14,973 nucleotides of DNA from Thermomucor indicae-seudaticae. Lineage: Eukaryota; Mucoromycota; Mucoromycetes; Mucorales; Lichtheimiaceae. The position numbers were made by a program, and so were the translations under genes. The DNA is taken from positions 1-14,973 of the forward strand of contig JSYX01000740.1 of assembly GCA_000787465.1 (NCBI GenBank). The letters are read 5' to 3'. Under the pieces are notes generated by a model. That model was given only the letters and a program-made list of their open reading frames with translations. It was not told the DNA's origin and did not search any database. Below are positions 8,521 through 14,973 of this stretch, in pieces; positions within the stretch are counted from its first letter, which is position 1; every line of letters begins with the position of its first letter.

Positions 8521-8698
8521 GGTCACCACGGCGAAGATTGGGCGGGCCAGAGAGCGGGTGGGAAGGCGGGCAGGGAGGCGGATTTCTGAGCAATTTCGTG
8601 AAATCCGCCCTACAGATACCACAAGTTACGGACTTGATACCTCACGTCGTACAGAGTTTTTGGCAAAATCCGCCCTTTTTTCGCCGTAGTGGGTGACC
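8521..8698. mobile_element. 178-bp MITE inside the Tigger-2 transposase
   Basis: The left end GGTCACCACGGCGAAG and the right end (reverse complement GGTCACCCACTACGGCGA) are imperfect inverted repeats. Inner GGGCGG and GGCGGATTT also pair with AAATCCGCCC copies. TG flanks both sides (8519-8520 and 8699-8700). Removing the MITE with one TG restores the exon reading frame exactly up to the donor at 8705. There is no coding capacity. The family is not identified; the duplication could also be read as a 3-bp one. Confidence 0.75.
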
Positions 8699-8704
8699 TG
8701 GGAG

Positions 8705-8776
8705 GTATGTCAAGGAGAAACGAGCGAAGTCATTGTGTTGAATTAACTGATAATCTGTGTTAATTCTCGAAACCAG
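8705..8776 (+). other. Intron 3 of Tigger-2 transposase, 72 nt
   Basis: It begins GTATGTCAAG, holds AACTGAT as a possible branch site and ends CGAAACCAG. Phase 1 splicing, with the adjacent MITE removed, joins NEILMG to GDIGSSTAEDLESFEE. Confidence 0.8.
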
Positions 8777-9182
8777 GCGATATTGGAAGCAGCACAGCAG
8801 AGGATTTGGAGAGCTTTGAGGAAAAGGAAGAGCACAGTGATGATGAAGATGAAGAGGTGGTTGTGCCGGTGATGTCCCGAAAAGAGAAGCAGATGATGTA
8901 TCGAAATCTCCTAGATCGCCTGGAGATAGAAGACGAGCTAGACTTAGAAATAGCGAATCTCGTCAGAAAAAAGGTCAGAAAATAGAAAGCGAAGACGTGA
9001 AAAATGCGAAGCAGATGAAAATTACATCCTATTTTGGCAAATAAAAGCTCAGATTAAGCCGTGATTGGTTCTCCATTTAATGATATGATGGCATGAAGTG
9101 ATCACTGACCACTGAACCGAAAATTGTGATATTTTCCCGCATACCGCGACCGAAGGGCCGGAAAGTGATTACGAAATCGAAA

Positions 9183-10001
9183 TACAGTCGACCCCCGTTA
9201 ATTTCATATCGGTTAATTTCAAGCACTCGCTTATTTCAAGGATATTCAGGGAACGGGCTGAATTACTTATGAAAATTTTCAAGTCCCCGTTAATTTCCTA
9301 TTTCAAGGCCAAGATCAGGGTTGAAACCTTATCGAGGGTTGAGAGTATATGCAGGCAACATGATAAATCTGGAACGCAGCGAGTAGAAACTTTATTCCTT
9401 TGTGAAGAAGCTGTCTAACTGAGATTGTTTTTGCGATAATTTGTTTCCGGGGTCGTCTCTAAATGCCCTCATTTGGTCTTTGAGCTCTGAGTACTCCTCT
9501 CCCCCAAGAGAAGACAGGATACCTTCAATCTGCTTTATCTTCTCTCAACCGATACAATAGCTTGCGAACTGCTCCTGTCTGGTTTTCTTCGGGTTTCTCC
9601 ACTGGCGATTGTACGGTCTTCTCTTCTTGACTCTTCTCTACCATGTCCACAATCTCCTGATAAGTGAACTCGTGGCATATTAGCTGCGTTTTCTTTTTCC
9701 CTGTCTACGTCCACAGTTAAAGATGAATGTTCGGTAGGACCATTAATCTCTTCAAGGTGATATTTCATGCAGTCGAATGTCCTTGATTCCGCCAATGGCT
9801 AATTTTCAGCTTTTTCTAAAGGTGACCATCTTTACTACTTCAATGACATTTCGCGCCAATCATCCACCAATATCTGCCACTGGCTAGACTGATAACTGAT
9901 GAACATTCAATCCCGGATGGCTAACTCGATAATTTCAACCCTCTCTTATTTCAAGGAATTTCACGGAACCGAGGCCTTGAAATTAACGGGGGTCGACTGT
10001 G
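9183..10001 (-). mobile_element. Tigger-3: internally deleted pogo element nested in Tigger-2
   Basis: The left end reads TACAGTCGACCCCCGTTAAT and the right end ATTAACGGGGGTCGACTGTG, an inverted pair. The left flank is TA (9183-9184) and the right TG (10000-10001), one base off the expected TA. At about 0.8 kb against 2.5 kb for complete relatives, it has lost the catalytic core. Its termini share the CCCCGTTAATTTCA unit with Tigger-1, so the two belong to related families. The unit is repeated inside the left end (GGTTAATTTCAAG, CTTATTTCAAGG, CCCCGTTAATTTCC). Confidence 0.9.
9392..9795 (-). pseudogene. C-terminal remnant of the Tigger-3 transposase
   Basis: Only the tail of a pogo-type transposase is left. 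One frame reads FTYQEIVDMVEKSQEEK and continues to VRKLLYRLREDK. After a frameshift near 9540 the next reads IEGILSSLGGEEYSELKDQ and ends KQSQLDSFFTKE with a TAA at 9392. The helix-turn-helix and all catalytic residues are missing, so it can only have been mobilised by another copy. The C-terminus matches the PIP-box endings of Tigger-1 and Tigger-2. Confidence 0.8.
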
Positions 10002-10072
10002 TCACCAAATCGAGCGCCTACTGTAGCACGACAGTCAGCAAACAGCATGGCTACAACTTAACAAAGGGATAC

Positions 10073-10519
10073 CTCTCATAGCTCTTCTTCGATAGTTCGC
10101 TATCAATAGCGAATACTGCCACTTTACGTTCAATATCCGTCAACATAGTTCTATTCCTTTTCGCTGATTGTACGCGTATATATTTTGCTGTTTGACCGCA
10201 TATCTCTGATTGAACGGTATGACCAGGAGTGCACTATAGGATACGGCTTAACAAGCATACCTTCACAAAGAGGTTATAAGCCTGATGGCAAATTATCATC
10301 CATGATTATGTCAAGCGGTTCCATGTCCGCGTTCACGTTAGCCGTGGGCTCAGGTACGTCCGAATTGTTCCCTTGGGCAAGATCAATGCGGCTTCGGCTC
10401 TTCTCCTGCAGGAGACCAAAATCGGTACTGGTTCCCCTTCGTGGCTTCATTGGACTTGCGATCGTAGAGCTTGTAGACTTATCCGCGGCTTTTTGCCTTG
10501 GAAGCTTCGAAATGGACAA
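10073..10519 (-). pseudogene. Possible 5' exons of the Plavaka-like gene
   Basis: On the minus strand an ORF starts near 10519 (MSISKLPRQKAADKS) and is Ser/Thr/Lys-rich, then acidic (MEPLDIIMDDN), as unstructured transposase N-termini often are. A possible 55-nt intron (donor GTATGCTTG, acceptor TTCAATCAG) is followed by an open exon ending at 10073 with ELSKKSYE. The donor GTATCCC at 10072 pairs with the CTATAG acceptor on the other side of Tigger-2, giving a 52-nt intron like its sisters. By my reading the phase across this intron does not match the frame used downstream (AYGFNPILHRS), so an indel or a different structure must be assumed. No family motif is visible in these exons. Confidence 0.35.
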
Positions 10520-10583
10520 CAGAATTCATTCATGACACTATATAACAAATCATATTCTCAGCCATCAAGGCCGTTGACCATCG

Positions 10584-10617
10584 AAAAGTAACAAATCATT
10601 TTAGTGATGTTACTTTT
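10584..10617. repeat. Hairpin with 10-bp perfect arms
   Basis: AAAAGTAACA (10584-10593) and TGTTACTTTT (10608-10617) are exact reverse complements around 14 nt, with further pairing of ATCA and TGAT inside. AGTAACAT recurs just downstream at about 10619. It may be the end of a small element; no partner end was found. Confidence 0.7.
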
Positions 10618-10896
10618 CAGTAACATACAAATCTGTGTCGAATTTGCACCGAGAAGACCTTCGTCAAGAATATGCGCATATATACATATATTTTTTCCGG
10701 GTCTATGTAGATCTAAATCATATCCACTCGGCGCAGAGTCATGACGAATGTGCAATGCGCGGAACTACACCGTGGAACTTTATTCAAGTCCTGGGGTATA
10801 GCAGTAGTGGCATTAGTGGTGATAGTAAGAATAGATTGTTGGTGTATGGGCTCTCCACTTGTTCAGAGAAAATATTGTAAGAATATTCAGTGCGTC

Positions 10897-11073
10897 CATG
10901 GAATAGCGCCCAAAGACGATAAGTGAATGCCCGTCTGTACTGAAGAAATAGACGGACAAAAACCTCAATGGGAGTTAATATCGTGAGCCCTATATAGTGA
11001 AGAATAATGCAGTTACTGGTGTTCCCGCACACCACGAAGCCAGTGTACGCATGTAATAGCGCCCGAAGATGAG
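10897..11073 (+). repeat. Diverged direct repeat, 153 bp apart
   Basis: The 24-mers at 10897-10920 and 11050-11073 match at 20 positions, sharing the core AATAGCGCCC. The intervening sequence holds a small CCGTCT/AGACGG hairpin near 10930-10956. Neither an element boundary nor a gene is evident. Confidence 0.5.
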
Positions 11074-11993
11074 GACCTGGCACTTGTCCCGCACAGCGAA
11101 TCGCCCATACGTAATAAAGAGGGCCGTCCACTCAAGTGGAATGCAGACTTGAGAGACCTGCAATCTTGACAGCGCCAAGATGTCCAGACAGGTTTGCCGC
11201 CTCGTACAAGGCGATAGATGTCCACATGGCGCAACGAACGGTAGAGTCTTTAAGAAGAGAAAGAAACAAAAAATGTCAAAAAGAACGAAAATGCGTTGTT
11301 CTGGTCCATTTAATACGGTCTTATGACGTCAGTCATAATTCTTATGCGGCTTGCCTGTTTCGCATCATTCTTGGCATGCCTGGATCTCCTTTGGGTATAT
11401 CATATATATAACCCCTTCGAGCAAGAGAACCAGGTTGGAATAGTACGGTCAAGACGGACCACTAAGCCCAACTTTTGCTTCACTCAGGGGAATAGCAGGA
11501 TGCAGTTTTATCCGTATTTTCTCAGGGAAAACGCTCAAACAATGAGATATTAAATACTAATATATCCCAGAATATAGTTGAAGACTGCGGTTTGCCGGTG
11601 GTAAGCACAGGGTGTCTGGAATCCTGTGCTGACTAGCACTCGGAGCGCTTCAGCTTTCAGGTTTGATGTCTCACTTGTTTGTTTCCTTGGAGACCATACA
11701 AACATTAGGGTGAGTCATTTGATGACTCTATACGTGATTAGCCCTGACTTTCTCGAAATATATAGAGGACAACGATGATTGAAGGGGGAAAATTACAGGA
11801 ACGTTGGTGCCCACTTTCCAAGTTCAGTAGATATAGCTCATGAGGACATCCCGAGCTTTGATAGAAGATAACGCACTATGTGAACAGCAAATCTACGCTT
11901 CTATCATTTTTTAATGCGCGGGAAATCTTCCTAAGCGAGAGGTTTACAGCCCCGTATTACGGTAACACAGCTCTTTTGAAGTAATAAGCGCTT

Positions 11994-12152
11994 GTACGAA
12001 TATTCGTTTGCGTAGCCTTCCAGATACGAATTTTCACTGGCAATATTGGAACTAATACGAATGAGCGAAAACAGTTGGCGAACGAATATGCATATTGCTG
12101 TTAATGTTCGAACGAATATGAATATCCTACTATTCGTTCGTGAAGATCCCTA
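11994..12152. repeat. Cluster of ACGAATA motifs ending in a CTAGGGATC-like terminus
   Basis: About six copies of ACGAATA or TATTCGT occur in 150 bases, including the palindrome ACGAATATTCGT (11996-12007) and GAACGAATATG twice. The right edge, reversed, begins TAGGGATCTTCACGAACG, which looks like a hAT-type terminus with subterminal binding motifs. I could not find a matching left end or target duplication, so it may be one end of a broken element. Confidence 0.5.
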
Positions 12153-12164
12153 GGCAAGAGCGGG

Positions 12165-12259
12165 CATTGTGGGAAAGAATTTTTGGGTGAATTTCGGGTG
12201 AAAGAGCTTAATAAGAACCCGTTTTCACCCGAAAGCCATCGTATCCCTTCCCACAGTGG
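12165..12259. repeat. Imperfect 95-bp palindrome
   Basis: The inner arms TTTCGGGTGAAA (12192-12203) and TTTCACCCGAAA (12223-12234) are exact reverse complements. The outer arms CATTGTGGGAAAG (12165-) and CTTCCCACAGTG (12248-12259) pair with one mismatch and a bulge. This could be a tiny foldback element. It ends about 30 bp before the piggyBac-type element. Confidence 0.65.
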
Positions 12260-12315
12260 ACAGTGTTAATTTTGGGCCAAGACCTGTTATTAATGGGTAC
12301 TATTTCGGAATTTCC

Positions 12316-12515
12316 GGCCCAATTTTGGACCGCACAAAAAATAAATATTTGTCCACCAACGCATGCTAGAACCTTTCTGTTTGAATTAAGTGATAGCTTG
12401 GGTCCTCTGCTTCTCATGGTATGGAGCTTTTAGTCTTGTGTAGACGCAGTGAGAATTTGGAGAGATTTTCCTGAGGGATGTTGTGTGAGATCTTCTCTCG
12501 GTCCAAAATTGGGCC
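12316..12515. repeat. Inverted subterminal repeat of the piggyBac-type element, left side
   Basis: GGCCCAATTTTGGACC at 12316-12331 is repeated as its exact reverse complement GGTCCAAAATTGGGCC at 12500-12515. The same core forms the right-end hairpin. Such copies are likely transposase contact sites. Confidence 0.85.
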
Positions 12516-12604
12516 AGAAAACCTCTCTAAGCCAAGTACTGCTCCATGTGAAGCTAGCAAGGTGAAACCTGGATGAACGTAAATGGCATTCTCTGGAAAT
12601 ATTT

Positions 12605-14692
12605 TTATTGACCTTTTTGCTGGTTGCCACGAGCTATATGGTCATCCATATGGCGATTGCAAAATACATTATCGACGTGACAAATGCAGCGGAGTGAAGA
12701 TTTGTGTTTGCAGATATTAATCTTGCAAACTCTCTTTCTTGGCCATCCTTTCTCTGTAACGCCAATACTTATGCGCTTATGACCGGCGTATGCAACGGAT
12801 GACCTAAGTTGAGGTGCTTCCTGTTGACTTTCGCGAGAGCTTTTAAGCGACTTCGCATGTGAAAGCAGTGAAAGCCCCAACATGCTACGAAATTTGGCAT
12901 GCCTAACATTATTTCCGTCATGCGCAAAGACTTTGTGCGTCGAGAAGGCGTTCGCCTCGGCTACAGTAAGAAAGAAGCTCAGGCAACGCACCTTCCAGCG
13001 ATATGTTTGCATAACATCGTGAAAAGATATCAAGTTATCGCGATGGTTGTTAGCAATATCGACAGCACCTATTATCGGAACGATCATCGTTATTTCAACT
13101 CTCTGAATGCCGTTCATGCTTTTGCGAACCTTTGTGCTGCCCATACTCGTAGAAGACATTAGGTCTGGGCATCGTGACGCGCTTTCCATCTATCCACTTG
13201 CTGATTTCCTCTGTAACCCTGGTTGTCGTTCCGCAATTGGCAATGATAGCCTTAGGCTGACGGTCACGAAGTAGAGCTACGTACATTCCTTCGCTAGGTA
13301 GGCGTAAGACGTGCTGAGCACCAAATATAGGGCCTAGAGACTGGAGAAAGTCTCCCTCTGGCTTGCCTCGTGGCCAATATCTGTGTTTCTTAACCTGCAT
13401 GATAGATCAGATACCTTTCTCCCTCAGTATCCGTAACATGTAAGGCGATCTAAACCATGAATCGGCAACGATTGTTCGTCCAGAAGCAAACCAAGGCTTT
13501 GTGAGACGAAGCACTGCAGCCGCAGTCTTCGTTTCGCATTCGTTGTCGAACTCTCTGATCGTATTGTCGCCTGTAAAGTGCAATCGCATTATGCAGCAAG
13601 TTGTAGTATCTGCGATAGTTGTATACTCTTGACCGATTGGATGCGGCTTGTGAGGAACTTTCTTGAGGTTTGGTAGATGTCTACCTAGTCATTGGTTCAT
13701 TGACTCATCCACACAAAGATGACGACCGGGCGTCATAGCTTGCTGAAGATTATCGTCGTATGCATCAAGAAAATCTCGCAGCTGATACAGTGGACCTTGC
13801 GCGCGACTAAAGGAAAACCCTCTTAGAGGAAGATCGTCTGAAGTTGCGACAATTACTTTACCGCTGAGCATCCGGCTCAACAAATACATACATCTTAGAG
13901 ATCGATTTGAATCGAGCAATGCTCATGTAGTCTGAAAAATTGATGCTTGGTCGGGTATCTCGATGGGGGAGTCACCAAGGTGAAAGTAAGCTTCCAAGTC
14001 ATCCACACGGATGACTGTCATCATCACAAACAGTGCTATCCAGCAAAGATATTCGTCGTATGTAACAGGTACGAAGCTGCGGTCTACACTCTGGGCGTGC
14101 TCGTTGATTGCTGGTATGACGACCTCAGAGATGTAAGCAGTCGGCAAGAATCGCAAGAAGTACTGAGCAGCAGACGCGAATTCTTTCCCAGGAAGGTGTA
14201 GCATACATCTTCCTTGGAAGCAAGCACTAGGTGCACTGGCGCGCGGGTCCACAGTGACCTGTTCCTCTACCCAAGACACTGTGGTGTCGATCACTTCCTC
14301 TGAATCTTCCTCGAGGGGGAGCGAGTTCGGCCGGCGCCGCAATGGCGTCCTCCAAGATCTCAAATTCCTCTTCCTCGTTTTCTCGAGGAGCGGCATGGCG
14401 AGTAGGAGGCACGGGCGCAGTCGAGACCTGTCTGTCAGCAGCTGCATCGTAGCGAATGGAGCCAGGCAAGAGATCAATTGGGCTGTCCCTAGCTGCATCA
14501 AGCTGTACACGCCAAGCTGATCTCTTCATTAACCGTTGTCTCGGCGATAATGACGCCAGGAGCCGTGAGACGCGGACGGTCAAGAGGCAAAACGCGGCTG
14601 ACTTCCTCATAAACGGCGCTGTTGCTCCGAAAGAAGTGTGGTGAGATCAAAACGCGAGCACCAATTCTTAGATTAGCTGAGGGTCGGAGCAT
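12605..14692 (-). pseudogene. piggyBac-type transposase, broken
   Basis: The likely start is the ATG at 14692 (MLRPSANLRIGARVL) and the end the stop at 12605. The N-terminal part is acidic (ENEEEEFEILED, EEDSEEVIDTTVSW), then AQYFLRFLPTAYI and YLCWIALFVMMTVIRVDDLEAYF. The DDE core shows first Asp in LCVDESMNQ, second in IVADSWFRSPYML, third in AVDIANNHRDNLISFHD. After RWKVRCLSFFLTVAEANAF comes a Cys/His tail (CKINICKH, CICHVDNVFCNRH), the zinc-binding C-terminal domain of the family. Damage: at least two frame changes in the N-terminal part (about 14300-14560), frameshifts near 13937 and 13900, one between 13095 and 13160, and in-frame TGA at 13689-13691 and 13407-13409. Between 13095 and 13919 a single frame is otherwise open. 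It would excise and insert the element at TTAA if intact. Confidence 0.9.
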
Positions 14693-14869
14693 GCTTGAAT
14701 ACTTCAATAAAAGAGATTACAATTGATTGGAAGGGTCGATTTAGAGAGTTGAAGTGAAGCACCTCTTCATGCGTTATCTCAATATTAACTCCGGTCTCTA
14801 AGGGACGTTCAGGTGACGTCTGGCAAGGAATATGTCACTGCAGGTCATTTTAATAGAGCTTTGGAAACT

Positions 14870-14904
14870 GGCCCAAAATTGGGATTTTGACCCAATTTTG
14901 GGCC
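14870..14904. repeat. Perfect 14-bp hairpin at the piggyBac-type right end
   Basis: GGCCCAAAATTGGG (14870-14883) and CCCAATTTTGGGCC (14891-14904) are exact reverse complements around a 7-nt loop, immediately inside the 17-bp terminal repeat. The left end has only one arm at the corresponding place. Confidence 0.9.
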
Positions 14905-14925
14905 GGGTGAAATAGTACCCATTAA

Positions 14926-14973
14926 AAAAATAGGTGAAAAGTGAGTGAAAATCTTAACATATGTAAAGCAACA
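14926..14973. other. Right flank of the piggyBac-type element
   Basis: Forty-eight A-rich bases follow the right TTAA. I see no gene, and the sequence does not visibly continue the palindrome that lies left of the element. Confidence 0.6.

Larger units (their letters stand above)
6990..9044 (+). pseudogene. Tigger-2 pogo-type transposase, broken
   Basis: The start is the ATG at 6990 (MPRQTAQTSS) and the stop the TAA at 9042-9044. Domains in order: helix-turn-helix half with QLARWTKTESHLEK and STISNIL; CENP-B-type half ending ENGFKFSDGWITKFKK; first catalytic Asp in YNIDETGLF, second in LLLTDNAPSH, third in VQPLDSGII (29 residues between the last two); then AVDQLKAMQWTRIAW, a long acidic tail and C-terminus KQMKITSYFGK. 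Introns are 7758-7811, 8081-8156 and 8705-8776. Damage: frameshifts near 7388, 7465, 7840 and 8985, and a 178-bp MITE in the third exon. It would mobilise its own ends if intact. Confidence 0.9.
6395..10025 (+). mobile_element. Tigger-2: second pogo/Tigger transposon, carrying two insertions
   Basis: The left end at 6395 reads TACAGTAGGCGCTCAATTT. The right end (AAATCGAGCGCCTACTGTA, 10007-10025) is its reverse complement with one mismatch. TA dinucleotides flank both ends. The span is 3631 bp, but 9183-10001 is a nested Tigger-3 and 8521-8698 a nested MITE, so the original element was about 2.6 kb. Subterminal GTGATCACTAAATCGAAAT at the left and GTGATTACGAAATCGAAAT at the right form a second repeat set. 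Rejoining the flanks places the insertion 3 nt inside the acceptor (CTATAG) of an intron of the Plavaka-like gene. Confidence 0.92.
10026..12289. other. Stretch without recognisable complete gene
   Basis: No ORF here carries a domain I recognise. On the minus strand 10026-10072 is the upstream part of the intron into which Tigger-2 inserted, and 10073-10205 and 10271-10519 are candidate 5' exons of the Plavaka-like gene. From 10640 to 12160 I see only short hairpins, one diverged direct repeat and a cluster of ACGAATA motifs. Chance ORFs on both strands overlap and share no consistent pattern. Confidence 0.5.
12290..14925 (-). mobile_element. Complete piggyBac-type transposon, TTAA-flanked
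   Basis: The left end TTAATGGGTACTATTTC (12290-12306) and the right end GAAATAGTACCCATTAA (14909-14925) are perfect 17-bp inverted repeats including the TTAA target site. TTAA insertion and the encoded DDE_Tnp_1_7-type transposase define the piggyBac superfamily. The length of 2636 bp is typical for an autonomous copy. Subterminal GGCCCAATTTTGG-type palindromes occur near both ends. The perfect termini suggest fairly recent insertion, yet the transposase has many frame breaks. Confidence 0.95.

Noticed and set aside
8065..8622. A 185-codon minus-strand ORF opposite Tigger-2
   Set aside because: It runs antisense to the conserved transposase exon, crosses an intron and the MITE, and has no recognisable domain.
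10584..10617. Hairpin as a bacterial-type terminator
   Set aside because: The window is eukaryotic, no gene ends next to it, and the stem is AT-rich.
10741..11553. Several overlapping ORFs of 60-115 codons as genes
   Set aside because: They overlap on both strands, show no recognisable motif, and many lack an ATG start. I treat them as chance ORFs.
11706..12152. A hAT element from TAGGGTGAGTC (11706) to GATCCCTA (12152)
   Set aside because: The flanking 8-mers (ACAAACAT and GGCAAGAG) do not match and the ends share only the first five bases.
12899..13162. Plus-strand ORF of 87 codons
   Set aside because: It lies antisense to the third catalytic block of the piggyBac transposase and is a shadow of it.
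13407..13691. TGA stops as a signature of repeat-induced point mutation
   Set aside because: The TGG-to-TGA change at 13689 corresponds to C-to-T in a CpC context, not the CpA context typical of that process, and two sites are too few to judge.
1..14973. A defence system, biosynthetic cluster or CRISPR array
   Set aside because: Every recognisable protein is a DNA-transposon transposase; repeats are transposon ends or irregular motif clusters without regular spacers.

Overview
The window is eukaryotic and consists almost entirely of DNA-transposon wreckage. I see no bacterial-style operon, no rRNA or tRNA, no CRISPR array and no intact host gene. At least eight short introns (45-76 nt) with GT-AG ends can be placed because removing them rejoins transposase reading frames; one further intron has a damaged acceptor. 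Compact introns plus a Plavaka-like transposase point to a fungus or a fungus-like eukaryote such as an oomycete. This is inference; the species cannot be read from the sequence.

Layout. Positions 1-1209 are mostly featureless, with one weak ORF fragment (503-802) and a GC-rich tandem palindrome (939-958). Positions 1210-3705 are a complete pogo/Tigger-type element (here Tigger-1) with TA target duplications and a broken transposase on the minus strand. Positions 3706-6391 are the body of a minus-strand Plavaka-like (CMC/KDZ-type) transposase gene, split by a 708-bp hAT-like non-autonomous element (4085-4792). Positions 6395-10025 are a second pogo/Tigger element (Tigger-2) with its transposase on the plus strand. 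Tigger-2 is itself interrupted by a 178-bp MITE (8521-8698) and by an internally deleted third element (Tigger-3, 9183-10001). Positions 10026-12289 hold no recognisable gene beyond a possible upstream exon of the Plavaka-like gene and several small repeats. Positions 12290-14925 are a complete but mutated piggyBac-type element flanked by TTAA, with a minus-strand transposase.

The main result is the nesting. The Plavaka-like gene is the oldest layer. Tigger-2 landed 3 nt inside the acceptor of one of its introns, the hAT-like element landed in an exon, and Tigger-1 landed in a downstream exon. Tigger-2 was then hit twice. Removing each insertion with one copy of its target duplication restores reading frame or splice-site spacing, which supports the boundaries independently.

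All transposases carry stops or frameshifts, so nothing here looks able to move by itself. The three pogo-type proteins all end in a PCNA-binding (PIP-box) motif, and two of them share an intron position. I found no sign of a new multi-gene system.
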